Below, one piece after another: positions 61,929 to 64,000 of a stretch of DNA of 64,000 nucleotides. The notes under the pieces were generated by a model. That model had not been told where the DNA came from. It was given only the letters and a program-made list of their open reading frames with translations, and did not search any database. How positions within the stretch are numbered: position 1 is the stretch's first letter; each line of letters opens with the position of its first letter. Source of the stretch: Azadirachta indica (taxonomy: Eukaryota > Streptophyta > Magnoliopsida > Sapindales > Meliaceae); the NCBI GenBank assembly GCA_022749755.1, contig CM040453.1, positions 5,230,102 through 5,294,101 of the forward strand. The letters are read 5' to 3'. The position numbers and the translations under genes are program-made.

Positions 61929-63443
61929 TATTATCACATTTTTTCCCTAAGGTTTGACATAATATCACCTGAGAATCATCTATGCAAAATGATCACTTAC
62001 TATTCCTACTTTAATAAAATTTGTCATAATTATAAAGTTATCATAGTAACTCAAATAAGATAAAAATATTATAGTTCCTAAACTATGGTGAAATAGGAAA
62101 TTAGGATTCATTGATAGATGTTAACAAATTAATCCCTATCATCCAAATTGATAATAAAATTCTATACAATTATGTATTTATCCTAATCAAATAAACAAGA
62201 ATCTAAAAAATCTTTTTACATCAGATTGAATAAGCACAAAAGAGAAATGTAAAGTTATTTAAACTCACATAAATTATAAAATCTATTAGTATATTTGTCT
62301 GTATTTTATCTTAATAGTAAGTATATAGTAAATATAAAATTATATATGGTACAAATATAATAAGAGTGTATAATATATGTTTAGGATATAGTATAGATAC
62401 ATATATTATAAAATATCCATAGATATCTGTATAAAATATCTGTTTTACTATTTTTTGCAAATTCTATTACTAAAATAACGTTATTTTATACTTAAACAAA
62501 AATAATATAATGGACTCTAAGTCATATCTTGATTCTTAATATTATCTTTAATTTATATTTCTATTCTTAGGTTTAAGTCATAGATTTTAAATTTTTAATA
62601 CTACTAAAATTACTTTTAAATAGTGAAAAGTTTTAATTAATTAACTTTAAATTTGTAATTGTATGTTTGCATTACATGGAATATATTAAATGTTATCTTC
62701 AATTTTAGGAATAATTAATTAGATCAATTAATTTTTAAAATATTGTACCTATTTATGTGCATATTATTGTTACTCATATGTTACAATTTATTACATTAAT
62801 TTGCTTCAAAATTTAGTTTGTAGTATTTATTATTCTTGTTAATTAGTTCTTTTCTTTTGAAATTTTACTAATATTTATAAATTTTTTAGACATTATTTTT
62901 AGTATTTTATTTTGATTGGAGGAAGTTTTAATAAATTTTTATTAAGTTTTTATAATTTTATGGATTGTTATAATTATTAAATTAAGATTTTATATTGTTA
63001 GAATTATTCACATTTTCTAAAAATTTAATATGATATTAATTTTTTATTATTAGAATTATCTGTGTTTTTAGAATTTTAATATTATATTAATTTTTTAATT
63101 AATTTGTTAATGTAGTATGTTAATTTGTTAAAGATAAAATCTTAATGGTCAATCTTTATTTTTGTTCTTAATTTTAATATCATTTAACTTTGTGACAACA
63201 ATATGAACTAATTTATTAAAATCAAATAAATTATGTTTTAACTTATTTTTTATTTAAAGTTTAGGGATCAAAATGTTATTATTTCAAAATAAATTTAAAA
63301 TGATCCATTAAATTTATAGTTTTGCCCCTTAACCCCATTAAATAGTTATATCAGTAAAATAAAATAGAGGTAGTAAGTAATATTTTTGTAAAGATACTTT
63401 TCAGGTGATATTATGCCAAATTTTAGGAAAGAATGTGATAATA
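61929..63443. mobile_element. Long-TIR non-autonomous DNA element, about 1.5 kb
   Basis: The left end tattatcacattttttccct...cataatatcacctga is matched inversely at the right end by tcaggtgatattatgcc...gaatgtgataata. Similarity continues inward to about 95 bases (cacttactattcctactttaat versus the inverse of aaaatagaggtagtaagtaat). The interior is AT-rich with no coding frame. I could not define a target-site duplication, so the superfamily is open (Mutator-like is one option). Confidence 0.7.
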
Positions 63444-64000
63444 CTTCTATAATAAATGAAATATATTGAAACAAAAAATATTTAACTATATAATGTTATT
63501 TTACACATAAAAACATGTGAAATGTATTTGTTTCCATGAATGATGAAATAAATTGAAATTCGTTAGAAGTTTAAATTAAAGACGAATAGACCTATGCAAA
63601 GTCTATGCATTTCTAGAATGATCATTTTTTAAATCATAAAAATTCCAAAACGTTCTTTAAAATTCATCACAAACCATTTGAGATAGGATAAAATAATTTT
63701 AATTTATTTTACTTAATAATAAGTATTTTTCATTTGGCATATTTATAAATATTTATAATATTTAGTATATTTATAGTATATATTTATAAATATTTGGTAT
63801 ATTTATAAAGTTAGTCACTGGTGTTAATTTTTTAAAAATATTTTAATGTCTATTTTTTGAAACAAAAATCATCTCTCTCTTTTTTTTTTAATTTGAGATT
63901 TGTTTATTATTTTGATAACTAACATATATATACATATATATATATATATGTGATAATAAATAAATTTACATTAATTTAACATATAAAAACATAAGATACA
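63444..64000. other. AT-rich window end with (TA)n tract
   Basis: No gene is seen. Short tandem repeats of tatttataaatattt occur near 63,740-63,810 and a (TA)n tract at 63,923-63,951. Confidence 0.6.

Overview
This is a plant nuclear window, most likely from a woody eudicot (rosid-like). It has low-GC intergenic DNA, GT-AG introns, and chloroplast- and pollen-wall-specific genes. It holds eleven recognisable protein-coding genes, one tRNA gene, and several nested or decayed transposable elements. I assembled exon structures by hand from splice sites and reading frame; for every gene that lies wholly inside the window the exon lengths sum to a multiple of three and give a protein close to the family's usual length.

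Layout. 1-771: 3' part of a C2-domain gene cut by the window edge. 2034-3608: IRX10-type xylan xylosyltransferase. 6957-10117: plastid transaldolase. 11660-15492: lumenal immunophilin FKBP19, with an antisense LINE remnant in an intron. 16785-19557 (minus): sterol 14-demethylase CYP51, with a 299-bp hAT MITE in its intron. 22583-24714 (minus): Mediator-associated protein 2-like gene. 26055-33818: old, non-autonomous, Tat-like LTR retroelement carrying three satellite-like arrays, a nested 2.4-kb LTR-type insertion and a piece of plastid ycf2. 34731-36983: NPF6.1-type transporter. 38736-41245 (minus): RING-H2 E3 ligase. 43552-44848 (minus): At4g14100-like secreted protein. 46108-51906 (minus): NEF1 exine-formation gene, with an apparent 1-nt frameshift near its 3' end. 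53218-53298: tRNA-Leu(AAG). 53434-55110: intronless DYW-class PPR gene. 56033-57207: Harbinger-like foldback element. 57570-58030: ribosomal protein S27 (eS27). 61929-63443: a second long-TIR element in AT-rich DNA.

The genes form no operon or single pathway. The order transaldolase - FKBP19 - NPF6.1 - NEF1 matches, from memory, Arabidopsis At5g13420 to At5g13390, with other genes interleaved, so this is an ancestral eudicot gene block. I see no novel defence or metabolic system. The most unusual material is the composite retroelement at 26-34 kb, the disabled splice-acceptor triplication in the RING gene, and the NEF1 frameshift.
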